Shown here one piece after another: positions 1-7,699 of a stretch of 28,915 nt of DNA. The DNA comes from Bulleidia sp. (GTDB taxonomy: Bacteria > Bacillota_I > Bacilli_A > Erysipelotrichales > Erysipelotrichaceae), in the NCBI GenBank assembly GCA_016293365.1, contig JAEDEK010000008.1, positions 1 to 28,915 on the forward strand. The letters run 5' to 3'. The notes beneath the pieces are model-generated. The model searched no databases. It saw nothing but the letters and a program-made list of their open reading frames with translations, and had not been told where the DNA came from. Position numbers and translations under genes: made by a program. Numbering within the stretch: the first letter of the stretch is position 1; each line of letters starts with the position of its first letter.

Positions 1-199
1 AAGTATACATTTCCTTGTTTACCATATCGGAAGAGTCATTCTCTCTTGCAAATACGGAAGTCGCTTCAAAATATGGTGTTCTGATTTCCTGGTATCTGTA
101 GCGTTTTGTCATTTCTGCAATGACACGTTCCACATCATGCCATCTGTTCACCTCATCCGGCAGGATGTCATATGTACCTCTTGGTGTCTGATAGTTCAT
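1..199 (-). CDS. hisS: Histidyl-tRNA synthetase, N-terminal part (runs off the window)
   Basis: The first 66 codons of a class II histidyl-tRNA synthetase, which charges tRNA-His in the cytoplasm. The start reads MNYQTPRGTYDILPDE, the family's N-terminal PRGT-D-LP signature. It is followed by a segment with EIRTPYFE and then the motif-2-proximal KEMYT at the window edge. The ATG at 199-197 has a good AGGAG ribosome-binding site six bases upstream. The gene is preceded by a T-box leader, which fits an aminoacyl-tRNA synthetase controlled by uncharged tRNA. In many Firmicutes hisS is followed by aspS; here the downstream gene is outside the window. The only uncertainty is the missing remainder. 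Confidence 0.95.
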   Translation of the reverse strand, partial: MNYQTPRGTYDILPDEVNRWHDVERVIAEMTKRYRYQEIRTPYFEATSVFARENDSSDMVNKEMYT

Positions 200-224
200 T
201 TTTTTCTCCTTTTCTTTTCTGAAA

Positions 225-450
225 ATAAAAAGCGTCCCATATCCAAGGACGCTGTAAGCGCGGTACCACCTCAGTTTGCATGCTGTACACATGCACGCTC
301 TGTTCCTTAACGCGGAATACGTATATTCCTACTGTATTTCAGAATATCTTCTCAAGAGTGTCTGTTCCCTTGTCTTCCATCAATGCTTTCACCATACCAT
401 TGTCGCTGTAAAGGATCGCAACGGAATCTCTCTTTCCTCGAATTTGTTTT
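225..450 (-). promoter_or_regulatory. T-box riboswitch leader of hisS
   Basis: On the minus strand the leader contains the T-box core AGGTGGTACCGCG (about 271-259). Upstream lie GCGTTAA and AGGAACAGAGCG (about 313-297), which form the antiterminator region. A rho-independent terminator follows, with AGCGTCC at 253-247 pairing with GGACGCT at 237-231, then a U tract. Stem I runs from about 443 to 351. Its internal (specifier) loop carries AAAGAGA on the 5' side and CAGACAC on the 3' side. The family reads uncharged tRNA by pairing with the specifier triplet and with the NCCA end. The 3' side contains GACAC at 362-358, so either GAC (Asp) or CAC (His) could be the specifier. Confidence 0.93.
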
Positions 451-459
451 TACCTGTGC

Positions 460-488
460 ATTATACCCTTAATGGATCGTTCTTTCAA
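460..488 (-). promoter_or_regulatory. Sigma-A promoter of the hisS T-box transcript, inside the 3' end of rel
   Basis: The -35 TTGAAA (488-483) and the -10 TATAAT (465-460) are separated by exactly 17 bases. The expected start is near 453, just before T-box stem I. The -35 lies within the last codons of rel, and I see no terminator between rel and the leader, so read-through from rel is also possible. Confidence 0.8.
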
Positions 489-2676
489 CGGTGATCACCG
501 AATCAACCTTACGGATATTGGCAAGCACGTTATTCAGATGATCCACATCTTTGACACGCAGTGTCATCGTAATACGTGAAGTCAGGGTTTCATGATTGAC
601 AACAGCATTCACCGATTCCATGGGTGCCTTGCACTGGGATACAACTGTCACCACATCCGTCAGAAGAAAACTTCTATCTCTTGCGGTAATCGCTATATCC
701 GTATCATAGGAACGTTCACTGTCTCCACCATCCCACTCGACATCGATCAGATGTGCATGTGGTGTGTTGATATTCGGACAATCAGCACGATGTACCTTGA
801 TGCCCTCTCCTTTTGTAATCCATCCTTTGATCGGATCTCCATACACCGGGCAGCAGCACTGGGCAATCGCCATTTTGATATTGTCGATTCCCGGTACAAT
901 AATGCCTGTTTTCGAGTTATGCAGTTTCGGCATTTCTCTTTCCAGAATCCTTTGAACCGTCTGATCTTCACTGAGCCTTGCCTTGGCACGTGTCATTTTT
1001 TCACAGACAATCGTCGGATTGATGGACTTGACCGCGATACCATACATGAAATCGATATAGTTACCGACCTGGAAATCACGGTAGATGTTTTCCAGTCTGC
1101 TTTTTTCCATCAGCTCCTTGGCATTGAAACCACGTTTTGTAAATTCCTCACGGAGAATCTTTTCTCCTTCTTCAATCTTTTCAGAACGTTTTTCAACTTC
1201 CTTTTTCTGCAGGTAATTACGGATTTTATTTCTTGCCTGATTTGTTTTGACAAATTTCAGCCAATCCTCACTTGGACCTGATCCTTTACGCCGTCTGATT
1301 TCAACAACATCACCTGTTTTCAGTTCCGTATTGAGTGGAACCATTGTACCGTTGACAATTGCGCCGACACACGTATGACCGACATCCGTATGTACGCGAT
1401 AGGCAAAGTCAATCGGTGTTGCCCCACTTGGCAGGTCGATGACTCTTCCCATCGGTGTCATGACATATACATTTGCTTCAAATACGTCATGCTGGAGGGT
1501 TGCCATATATTCTGAAGCGGATTCACTTCCCCCGTTTTCCTCGGAATACAGAGCAAAATTCTTAAACCAGGAAAGCTTTTCCTCAATCTGCTTCTGTTCT
1601 TCACGGGCACTGTATCGATTGCCTTCCTTGTAACGCCAGTGTGCCGCTACACCACGTTCCGCTACTGCATCCATTTCTTCCGTACGGATCTGTACTTCAA
1701 AGATTTTTCCATCATCGCCGACAATGGTTGTATGCAGTGACTGATACATGTTGGTTTTCGGAACCGCAATATAATCTTTCAGTCTGCCGGGAATCGGTTT
1801 GTATTTGGCATGAATATAACCGAGAATCTCATAACAGTGCAGATCGGTATCAGTAACGATACGGATCGCAAGCAGGTCGAGAATCTCATCAAAACGCTTG
1901 TGTTTTTTTACCATCTTGTTGTAGATGGAATACAGGTGTTTACTTCTTCCGAATATTCTGAACTGGATATGATTCTTTTTCAGCATATCCGAGATTTCAC
2001 AGATCATATGATTGACGGCTGCATCTCTTTCCGTCTTCTTGGTTTCAACAAGATGGGCAATGTGATAGTACTCATCTTTGTTGAGATAGTAGAAGCATAG
2101 ATCTTCCAGTTCATTCTTGATCGCACTGATACCAAGACGATGAGCAATCGGTGCATAGACATCCAGCGTTTCAGACGAGATGCGTTTCTGACTTGCTTCC
2201 GGCTGGTATTCCAGTGTACGCATGTTATGCAGACGATCGACAAGTTTGACAAGAATGACACGAACATCCTTTGCCATGGCAATAAAGATCTTACGATGAT
2301 TGGCTGCCTGATATTCCGGATCATCTTTTCCTTTGAATTTCAGTGTACCGATCTTCGTAACAGCTTCAACAATGTCCGCCACTTCTTCATCAAACTGCTG
2401 TGCCAGCTGCTCACGGGTAATTCCGCAGTCTTCAATGGAGTCATGCAGAAGACCAGCCGCAATGGTTTTCGGTCCAACACGCATCGTTGCAAGAATAAAA
2501 GCTACATTATAAAGGTGGACAACATATGGTTCCCCGGATTTACGGAACTGTCCGGCATGATGTTCCGCAGCAAAGTTTTCCGCTTTCTGGATCAAAGCCA
2601 GACTGGATGGATCATGAATATAAAGGCGTGCTTCATTCATGATGTCATCAGCGCCGGGATTGTTATAGGTTGCCAT
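469..2676 (-). CDS. rel: Bifunctional (p)ppGpp synthetase/hydrolase (Rel)
   Basis: Long RelA/SpoT-homologue that makes and degrades the stringent-response alarmone (p)ppGpp. At 735 residues it matches the usual length of Firmicute Rel. The N-terminal hydrolase HD domain has HDSIED at about residues 78-83. The synthetase domain contains GRSKHLYSIYNKM (about 243-255) and EVQIRTEEMD (about 331-340). A TGS domain follows (VYVMTPMGRVIDLPSGATP, about 400-460), then a Cys-rich zinc-finger-like segment (CCCP, with H and C further on), and an ACT domain forms the C terminus. The intact HD motif predicts a working hydrolase. A longer frame extends to 2754, but the ATG at 2676 has the AAAGGGGG ribosome-binding site and is preferred. 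The gene lies between apt and hisS, the standard Firmicute order. Confidence 0.96.
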   Translation of the reverse strand: MATYNNPGADDIMNEARLYIHDPSSLALIQKAENFAAEHHAGQFRKSGEPYVVHLYNVAFILATMRVGPKTIAAGLLHDSIEDCGITREQLAQQFDEEVADIVEAVTKIGTLKFKGKDDPEYQAANHRKIFIAMAKDVRVILVKLVDRLHNMRTLEYQPEASQKRISSETLDVYAPIAHRLGISAIKNELEDLCFYYLNKDEYYHIAHLVETKKTERDAAVNHMICEISDMLKKNHIQFRIFGRSKHLYSIYNKMVKKHKRFDEILDLLAIRIVTDTDLHCYEILGYIHAKYKPIPGRLKDYIAVPKTNMYQSLHTTIVGDDGKIFEVQIRTEEMDAVAERGVAAHWRYKEGNRYSAREEQKQIEEKLSWFKNFALYSEENGGSESASEYMATLQHDVFEANVYVMTPMGRVIDLPSGATPIDFAYRVHTDVGHTCVGAIVNGTMVPLNTELKTGDVVEIRRRKGSGPSEDWLKFVKTNQARNKIRNYLQKKEVEKRSEKIEEGEKILREEFTKRGFNAKELMEKSRLENIYRDFQVGNYIDFMYGIAVKSINPTIVCEKMTRAKARLSEDQTVQRILEREMPKLHNSKTGIIVPGIDNIKMAIAQCCCPVYGDPIKGWITKGEGIKVHRADCPNINTPHAHLIDVEWDGGDSERSYDTDIAITARDRSFLLTDVVTVVSQCKAPMESVNAVVNHETLTSRITMTLRVKDVDHLNNVLANIRKVDSVITVERTIH

Positions 2677-2712
2677 ACACTCTACCCCCTTTCTGAATGC
2701 ATAGTTACAATG

Positions 2713-2718
2713 ATTATA
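2713..2718 (-). promoter_or_regulatory. Putative rel promoter -10 element
   Basis: TATAAT lies at 2718-2713, with a weak -35 candidate, TTCATT, 16 bases upstream. The site sits between the apt terminator and the rel ribosome-binding site. It would give a leader of about 30 bases. Confidence 0.5.
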
Positions 2719-2805
2719 CATAAAATCAATGAGAAATGAATATGCTGTTTTCACAACAGACAGAAAATTCCATCATTTTTATGATATGTTTTTCATTTTT
2801 CGTAA

Positions 2806-2838
2806 AAGAAAAAACCTATGAAGAATATCTTCAAAGGT
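2806..2838 (-). terminator. Rho-independent terminator after apt
   Basis: The minus-strand hairpin pairs AGGT/TGAAGA with TCTTCA/ACCT around a three-base loop, with one A-A mismatch (2838-2814). A run of T follows (2813-2808). It begins 8 bases after the apt stop codon and separates apt from rel. Confidence 0.8.
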
Positions 2839-2846
2839 CATTTCAA

Positions 2847-3380
2847 TCAGTTATCACTCATTTTCAAAATACTGAAGATCTCGTAGTTTTTCAGTACTTC
2901 TCTGCCTGCCATACCATTGCCATACAGTTCGATGACAAATGCACATCCGGCAACGGTACCACCGAGCTGTTCGATCATCTTGCAGGAAGCTTCCGCCGTT
3001 CCACCGGTTGCCAGCAGATCATCTATGACAACAACTCTTGCCCCTGGCTGGATCGCATCCTTATGCAGGCATACTTCATTGGAGCCGTATTCCAGATCAT
3101 ACTTACAGGAAATGGCTTCTCTTGGAAGTTTTCCAGGCTTTCTGACCGGTGCAAATCCGATTCCCATTTCCACAGCTACCGGAGCTCCGAAAATAAAGCC
3201 GCGCGCCTCTGGACCTACGATAAAGTCCGCATTGACACTTTTTGCAAATGCAACAAGCTGATTAATTGTTTCCCGGAACGCTTCACCATCCTGAATAATG
3301 GAAGTCACATCACGGAACAGGATACCCTCCTTTGGAAAGTCAGGAATGGAAGATACATAATCTTCTAAATTCAATGCCAT
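2847..3380 (-). CDS. apt: Adenine phosphoribosyltransferase
   Basis: Salvages adenine with PRPP to form AMP in the cytoplasm. The 177-residue length is close to the usual ~170. The start MALNLEDYVSSIPDFPKEGI is typical of the family, and VVVIDDLLATGGTAEA is the type I phosphoribosyltransferase PRPP-binding signature. Further conserved blocks are FIVGPEARGFIFG and the KPGKLP segment. The ATG at 3380 has an AAAGGAG site. It follows recJ by 47 bases, and that gap contains its own promoter. The gene order recJ-apt-rel is the same as in Bacillus. Confidence 0.97.
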   Translation of the reverse strand: MALNLEDYVSSIPDFPKEGILFRDVTSIIQDGEAFRETINQLVAFAKSVNADFIVGPEARGFIFGAPVAVEMGIGFAPVRKPGKLPREAISCKYDLEYGSNEVCLHKDAIQPGARVVVIDDLLATGGTAEASCKMIEQLGGTVAGCAFVIELYGNGMAGREVLKNYEIFSILKMSDN

Positions 3381-3405
3381 GTTTTTTCTCCTTTAACACG
3401 GTTTT

Positions 3406-3433
3406 ATTATACACCGGATGTCAGTGATCACAA
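3406..3433 (-). promoter_or_regulatory. Promoter for apt in the recJ-apt gap
   Basis: The -35 TTGTGA (3433-3428) and -10 TATAAT (3411-3406) have a 16-base spacer. The -35 overlaps the recJ stop region. It probably supplements transcription arriving from recJ, since no terminator lies between the two genes. Confidence 0.65.
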
Positions 3434-5026
3434 CACATCTTCCAGATTCATCTGCAGCTTTACATTTCCTCTGAAACGATTGATGGAAAGCGTTCCGGCA
3501 AGCATACGCGGATGAGGTACAACCGGAAGATTCCTTGACGGGAAAGCGACTGCTTCCAGCATCACTTTACCTGTATTGACCATGTAGCGGACTGTTTTTC
3601 CCGCCTTGACTGTTTCTGTAACATCCGGATTTTCCAGCATGAAATACGGCTGCAGCAGATCTTTTGGATATGGAGAAAGACAGGAAAGATCCAGTATGCT
3701 GTCAAAAGTGATCAGAGATGGATCAATCACAATCGCAGCAGTTTCCATCTCCATCTGCGAAAGATCAATATTTTTCATGTTTTCCTTCACAAAATCACAC
3801 AGGTCAGGAAGGTGCTCTTTCCGGATGGATATCCCTACTGCTGCCTTATGTCCACCAAACGCTTCCTTCTTATCAAAACCAGACAGAAAGGAAAACAGAT
3901 CAAACCCTTCCACGCTTCTGCCACTGCCTTTGAGCAGTTCACCGTTTTCACTTAACACAAGTACAGGTTTATGATAACTGCCCGCAATCCTTCCTGCCAC
4001 AAGTCCACAGATTCCTTCCGCAAAAGACGGGTCATGCAGAACCGCAAAGCTTTCATCTTCCTTCAGCATTGCCTCCGCCTTTTCACTCATCTGAGCAGAG
4101 AGCTGTTTTCTGCGGTCATTGACCTGATTCAAAGATGTCACGTAGGTATCAATCAACTGGTGATTCTCACTCAGCAGAAAGGGAATCAGCGTATTGACAT
4201 TGGTTCGATCTTCCATACGAGCGATGCTGTTGAGTTTCGGTACGATGGAAAAAGCAATATCCGTTTCACTGCATGGACCTGGTTTATACAGCAGCTTTGA
4301 AAGAGAATATGGAATTCCCCGACTGATGAGACCGATTCCCTTCCGTACGATATTTCTTGTCTGTCTGTATAATGGCATGACATCTCCGATCAGAGCAACT
4401 GCACACAAAGCAGTCAATGTATCATCCACCTGCCCCAGCAGATTCAATGCTATCTGATACGCAACTCCTGCTCCGGAAAGAAATGCATATTCTGCTTCCA
4501 TATAGTCCGGATGTACGACAATATCCGCTTCGATTTCCGCATCGATCTGATGATGATCGGTGACAATGACATCCATGCCAAGCTGTCGCGCACATAACAG
4601 TGCTTCATGGGCCTTCACTCCATTATCCACCGTGATGATCAGGCTGTATCCCTTCTGATGGGCAAGACGGACAGTAGACTGGTTCAGGCCATACCCTTCC
4701 CTGAAACGGTCTGGAATATAATATCCATTATCAATTCCCAGACGATCCAGCGTCCGTTTCATGATCGCCGTGGAGCAGATGCCATCCGCATCATAGTCCC
4801 CACCGACAAATACCTTCTCTTTTCTGTTACGAGCAGTCATGATTCTCTGACATGCCCTGACAATGCAGTCTGCATGACTGACTGTAATGGTTGAATCCTG
4901 ATTCAGGATTTCCTGAATGGTTTCATGTTCTAAACCCGAAGAAGCAAGAATGGAACCGGTAAGAGGCCCGACATGATACTTTTCCATCATTGCGGATGGA
5001 TCCACCTGTATCCTTTTCCACTTCAT
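3428..5026 (-). CDS. recJ: Single-stranded-DNA-specific exonuclease RecJ (short form)
   Basis: 5'-3' single-strand DNA exonuclease of the DHH family, used in recombination, base-excision and mismatch repair. The metal-binding signatures are present in order: DYDADGICSTAIMKR, TVDNGVKAHEA and TDHHQ. The DHHA1 part contains GRSVEGFDLFSFLS and GGHKAAVG, and the end carries the RecJ OB-fold motif GNVKLQMNLEDV. At about 532 residues it is shorter than Bacillus RecJ (about 790) and nearer the E. coli length (577), so it lacks the C-terminal extension of many Firmicute RecJ proteins. A GTG at 5035 is in frame, but the ATG at 5026 has GGAG eight bases upstream. That ATG overlaps the stop of the preceding mur ligase gene as ATGA, implying translational coupling. 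Confidence 0.94.
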   Translation of the reverse strand: MKWKRIQVDPSAMMEKYHVGPLTGSILASSGLEHETIQEILNQDSTITVSHADCIVRACQRIMTARNRKEKVFVGGDYDADGICSTAIMKRTLDRLGIDNGYYIPDRFREGYGLNQSTVRLAHQKGYSLIITVDNGVKAHEALLCARQLGMDVIVTDHHQIDAEIEADIVVHPDYMEAEYAFLSGAGVAYQIALNLLGQVDDTLTALCAVALIGDVMPLYRQTRNIVRKGIGLISRGIPYSLSKLLYKPGPCSETDIAFSIVPKLNSIARMEDRTNVNTLIPFLLSENHQLIDTYVTSLNQVNDRRKQLSAQMSEKAEAMLKEDESFAVLHDPSFAEGICGLVAGRIAGSYHKPVLVLSENGELLKGSGRSVEGFDLFSFLSGFDKKEAFGGHKAAVGISIRKEHLPDLCDFVKENMKNIDLSQMEMETAAIVIDPSLITFDSILDLSCLSPYPKDLLQPYFMLENPDVTETVKAGKTVRYMVNTGKVMLEAVAFPSRNLPVVPHPRMLAGTLSINRFRGNVKLQMNLEDVL

Positions 5027-6333
5027 TCCTGACACTCCATCGCAAGGCGTGTGAATACTTCTCCTCTTTCCTCAAAATTTTTGAAATGATCATAGGAGGA
5101 GGCTGCTGGAGAAAGCAGAACGGTATGGTGTTTCCGACAGATCTGCTGTGCTCTTGTAACGGCCTGTTTCAGATCATCCACAATTTCCATGCCATCTCTG
5201 TAAAGACCTTTTGCCTGCATTTCCTGTGCGATTCTTCTGCCTGTTGCATACATGAGAAGAACATGTACACGGCTTTGAGAAAGGTAGTTTTCAAGATCAG
5301 TATAATCAATGCCACGGTCCTTTCCACCAACCAGTACAACATCTACATTTTCGATCGACTCCAGTGCCTGAGTACATGCCTGGCCGATGGTGGAGATGGA
5401 ATCATTGACAAAGCGGATTCCGCTGCTGTTTTCTCCAAGATCCTGCAGACGATGTGCAAGCGGATGGAATTTCCGGATGGCATCTTTCATCTGTTCTTCC
5501 TCAATACCATAGATTTCTGCAATGGTGCATGCCACAGCCAGATTCAGATAGTTGTGCTCCCCGATCAGCGCACATTCAGAAGCATCGATCTTCCGATCCG
5601 GAAGAATCAGTGTCCTGCCATCTGCCTGAATATCCTTCCCGATCAGAAGAAGGCGTGAACTGACTTTATCGGTATACTGTGTCAGGGATGCATGCATGAT
5701 CGCTATATCATCTTCTCCCTGATGGGCAATGTTATTGAATTTGGCATCTCCATATGCCTGGAAACTGCCATAGTGATCCAGATGTTCTTCAAACAGATTC
5801 AGATACACGCCGATATGTGGAGAATACGGGCAGTACTCCAGCTGATGACAGGAGATTTCAAAAGCTGCCAGTGCACCTTCCTCCATCTCATCAATTCCAT
5901 CAAAACAGGCAATACCGATATTTCCGACAAGCACTGTCCGGTATTTTTCCTTCAGAAGTGCAGCCACTACAGATGTTGTAGTAGACTTTCCCTTTGTTCC
6001 GGTAATACCGATGGTACGCTGCCTGTAATGCTTTAAAAACAGCTGTGCCTGAGATGATATATTGGACAAATCCGTACCTGGCTTCAGGACAATCCCAGGT
6101 GCCTTCATAACAAGATCATATGCGGACAGATCCAGATCCTGATCTGAAATACAGATGGTATGCACAGTTTCCTTTTCCGCAGTTTCTTTTCCCTTTCCTC
6201 CATCTGCGATGGTGATGATCTGATCCGGACAGAGTCGGCGGATCAGGCGGTATGTCGATCTGCCTTCAATTCCATATCCATAGATCAGTATGTTTTTTCC
6301 TTCAAATTCTTCTTTCCATGACTGTAATGACAT
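5023..6333 (-). CDS. murD2: Mur ligase of MurD type, probably MurD2 (UDP-MurNAc-L-Ala--L-Glu ligase)
   Basis: ATP-dependent amide ligase of the Mur family adding glutamate to UDP-MurNAc-L-Ala. The N-terminal Rossmann domain has YGYGIEGRSTYRL (about 18-30). The ATP loop is GITGTKGKSTTT (about 109-120). The central region has FEISCHQLEY and LNLFEEHLDHYGS, where ordinary MurD proteins have more ELSSFQLE- and LNITEDHLDRH-like sequences. The C-terminal domain contains VVLVGGKDRGIDY and LSPAASSYDHFKNFEERGE. Length (436) is normal for MurD. It starts 4 bases after the murL stop, with GAGG as ribosome-binding site, and its partner MurL defines the likely substrate as L-Glu rather than D-Glu. MurD2 rather than canonical MurD is inferred from this neighbour; the ligase family itself is certain. 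Confidence 0.85.
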   Translation of the reverse strand: MSLQSWKEEFEGKNILIYGYGIEGRSTYRLIRRLCPDQIITIADGGKGKETAEKETVHTICISDQDLDLSAYDLVMKAPGIVLKPGTDLSNISSQAQLFLKHYRQRTIGITGTKGKSTTTSVVAALLKEKYRTVLVGNIGIACFDGIDEMEEGALAAFEISCHQLEYCPYSPHIGVYLNLFEEHLDHYGSFQAYGDAKFNNIAHQGEDDIAIMHASLTQYTDKVSSRLLLIGKDIQADGRTLILPDRKIDASECALIGEHNYLNLAVACTIAEIYGIEEEQMKDAIRKFHPLAHRLQDLGENSSGIRFVNDSISTIGQACTQALESIENVDVVLVGGKDRGIDYTDLENYLSQSRVHVLLMYATGRRIAQEMQAKGLYRDGMEIVDDLKQAVTRAQQICRKHHTVLLSPAASSYDHFKNFEERGEVFTRLAMECQE

Positions 6334-6337
6334 AGGA

Positions 6338-7699
6338 TTACCTCAGTCTGTTCTTCAGGATTTCCTGATATGTTTCCGGAAGCAGGTTTTCCCCGTTCCA
6401 TGCCTGCATGTCAACAGTTCTGTCCCTGTATGCTTCATAATATGCGGATTCTGTGTATCTGCGATACAGATACGGAACCGGTCTGCCGTCTTTGATCATT
6501 CTGGATACCGCCATGCATACGGCTGTGTTGACTTCATCTCTTGTACCGACACATTCAAACGGTTTATCATCCACGATACCGGTCAGCTGTTCAAACAGAT
6601 CCAGCAATGTTTCATCGTTCAGCATATCCACCCCGAAGATCGGAATGATTTCATCCTGTGGAAGATATGCGGAAAGCATGATACATACAAACAGGCATTT
6701 GGCACAATGACCACACCATACACCTTTTTTCGAACCGACATTACAGGAACGGAATACTGGATGATAGTCTTTCATTCTGGAAAACAGACCGGTAATCTGC
6801 AGTTCGCTGATCGGTCTCAACAAGGAAAAGTACATGATATCATCCCTGAGATATGCATGAGAGTATGTATGAAAGTCCTGTTCGAATTCAAATGTCTTGG
6901 AATACTGGTGGTTTACCGTTGAGCCCTTGATGGTGGATTCATTGGCACTGGATTCATTTGACAGGGTAATATATTTTCTGCCATGGACAAAAGCAGTCAG
7001 ATATGTTGCAAAAGCAACCATTGCACTGAATGGTGTATGTCCATTCAGATATCCCTGTCTATTGAGTTCGAGCATTGATGGATCCAGAGTACGCTGCGCA
7101 ATCAGCAGATCTTTTCCTTCTTCATATCCAGCCGCATGTGCGGAATTGACCGCACTGATGACCGGATTGATGATGAAAGCAAGATTGTCTTTTTTATATG
7201 GTGAAAGCACATCCAGTGTGACAAAGGAATCCTTGCCTCCACCTACTGGAATCAGATTGCCTTTTACTTCCGGGAACCAGTCTGTACCTGTCTGAGGTCT
7301 GCCTTCACTGATGATTTCCATAAACCCTTGTGGATCCAGTGGAATATGATTGATATGGAAGTATTCTCCGAGTCCATGGAAGTACAGTTTCTTCCACCAT
7401 GCCTTCTGCGTTTCATCCAGATGTCCACAGGCGATATGCACCCGTGGTGCACCTGTAATTTTCCAATAGGAAATCAGCTCCACCATGCCAAGTGAAAAAA
7501 CTGCCTCATGGAAAATCCTTGCCTGCATATACGGTGAATGATTGTGTGGTTTCGGCAGTGTAAAAGTAGGATGAAAGGACTGCAGACCAACGATCTCAAA
7601 TGCATATGTAATTGTAAAGGAGGTATCCGTTTCATCAATCTCCCATCCATGATAGATAAAATCCGTATACTGTTTCCGCAGTGTTATATAGTCTTTCAT
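6338..7699 (-). CDS. murL: UDP-MurNAc-L-alanyl-L-glutamate epimerase (MurL)
   Basis: A 453-residue protein matching, as I recall it, the MurL family first characterised in Xanthomonas. MurL epimerises the terminal L-Glu of UDP-MurNAc-L-Ala-L-Glu to D-Glu, supplying D-Glu for peptidoglycan without free D-glutamate. It carries a PP-loop-like ATP-binding motif PVGGGKDS at about 151-158. A Cys cluster GVWCGHCAKC lies at about 326-335, with another Cys at 319. Conserved acidic and aromatic blocks such as LSNESSANES lie around 247-255. The ATG at 7699 overlaps the stop of the upstream HAD gene by four bases (ATGA), and the murD2-like gene follows at four bases, so the three are co-translated. The assignment rests on motif memory and on the MurD neighbour; no alignment was run. 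Confidence 0.85.
   Translation of the reverse strand: MKDYITLRKQYTDFIYHGWEIDETDTSFTITYAFEIVGLQSFHPTFTLPKPHNHSPYMQARIFHEAVFSLGMVELISYWKITGAPRVHIACGHLDETQKAWWKKLYFHGLGEYFHINHIPLDPQGFMEIISEGRPQTGTDWFPEVKGNLIPVGGGKDSFVTLDVLSPYKKDNLAFIINPVISAVNSAHAAGYEEGKDLLIAQRTLDPSMLELNRQGYLNGHTPFSAMVAFATYLTAFVHGRKYITLSNESSANESTIKGSTVNHQYSKTFEFEQDFHTYSHAYLRDDIMYFSLLRPISELQITGLFSRMKDYHPVFRSCNVGSKKGVWCGHCAKCLFVCIMLSAYLPQDEIIPIFGVDMLNDETLLDLFEQLTGIVDDKPFECVGTRDEVNTAVCMAVSRMIKDGRPVPYLYRRYTESAYYEAYRDRTVDMQAWNGENLLPETYQEILKNRLR

Noticed and set aside
276..494. Open frame of 72 codons on the plus strand
   Set aside because: It lies over the T-box leader, which explains the conserved sequence here.
592..1281. Open frame of 229 codons on the plus strand
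   Set aside because: It lies wholly opposite rel, whose motifs are unmistakable, and it has no recognisable domain or ribosome-binding site.
2140..2739. Open frame of 199 codons on the plus strand
   Set aside because: Antisense to the N-terminal half of rel, with low-complexity composition typical of a shadow frame.
6290..6922. Open frame of 210 codons on the plus strand
   Set aside because: Antisense to murL and murD2, without a start signal or a known motif.
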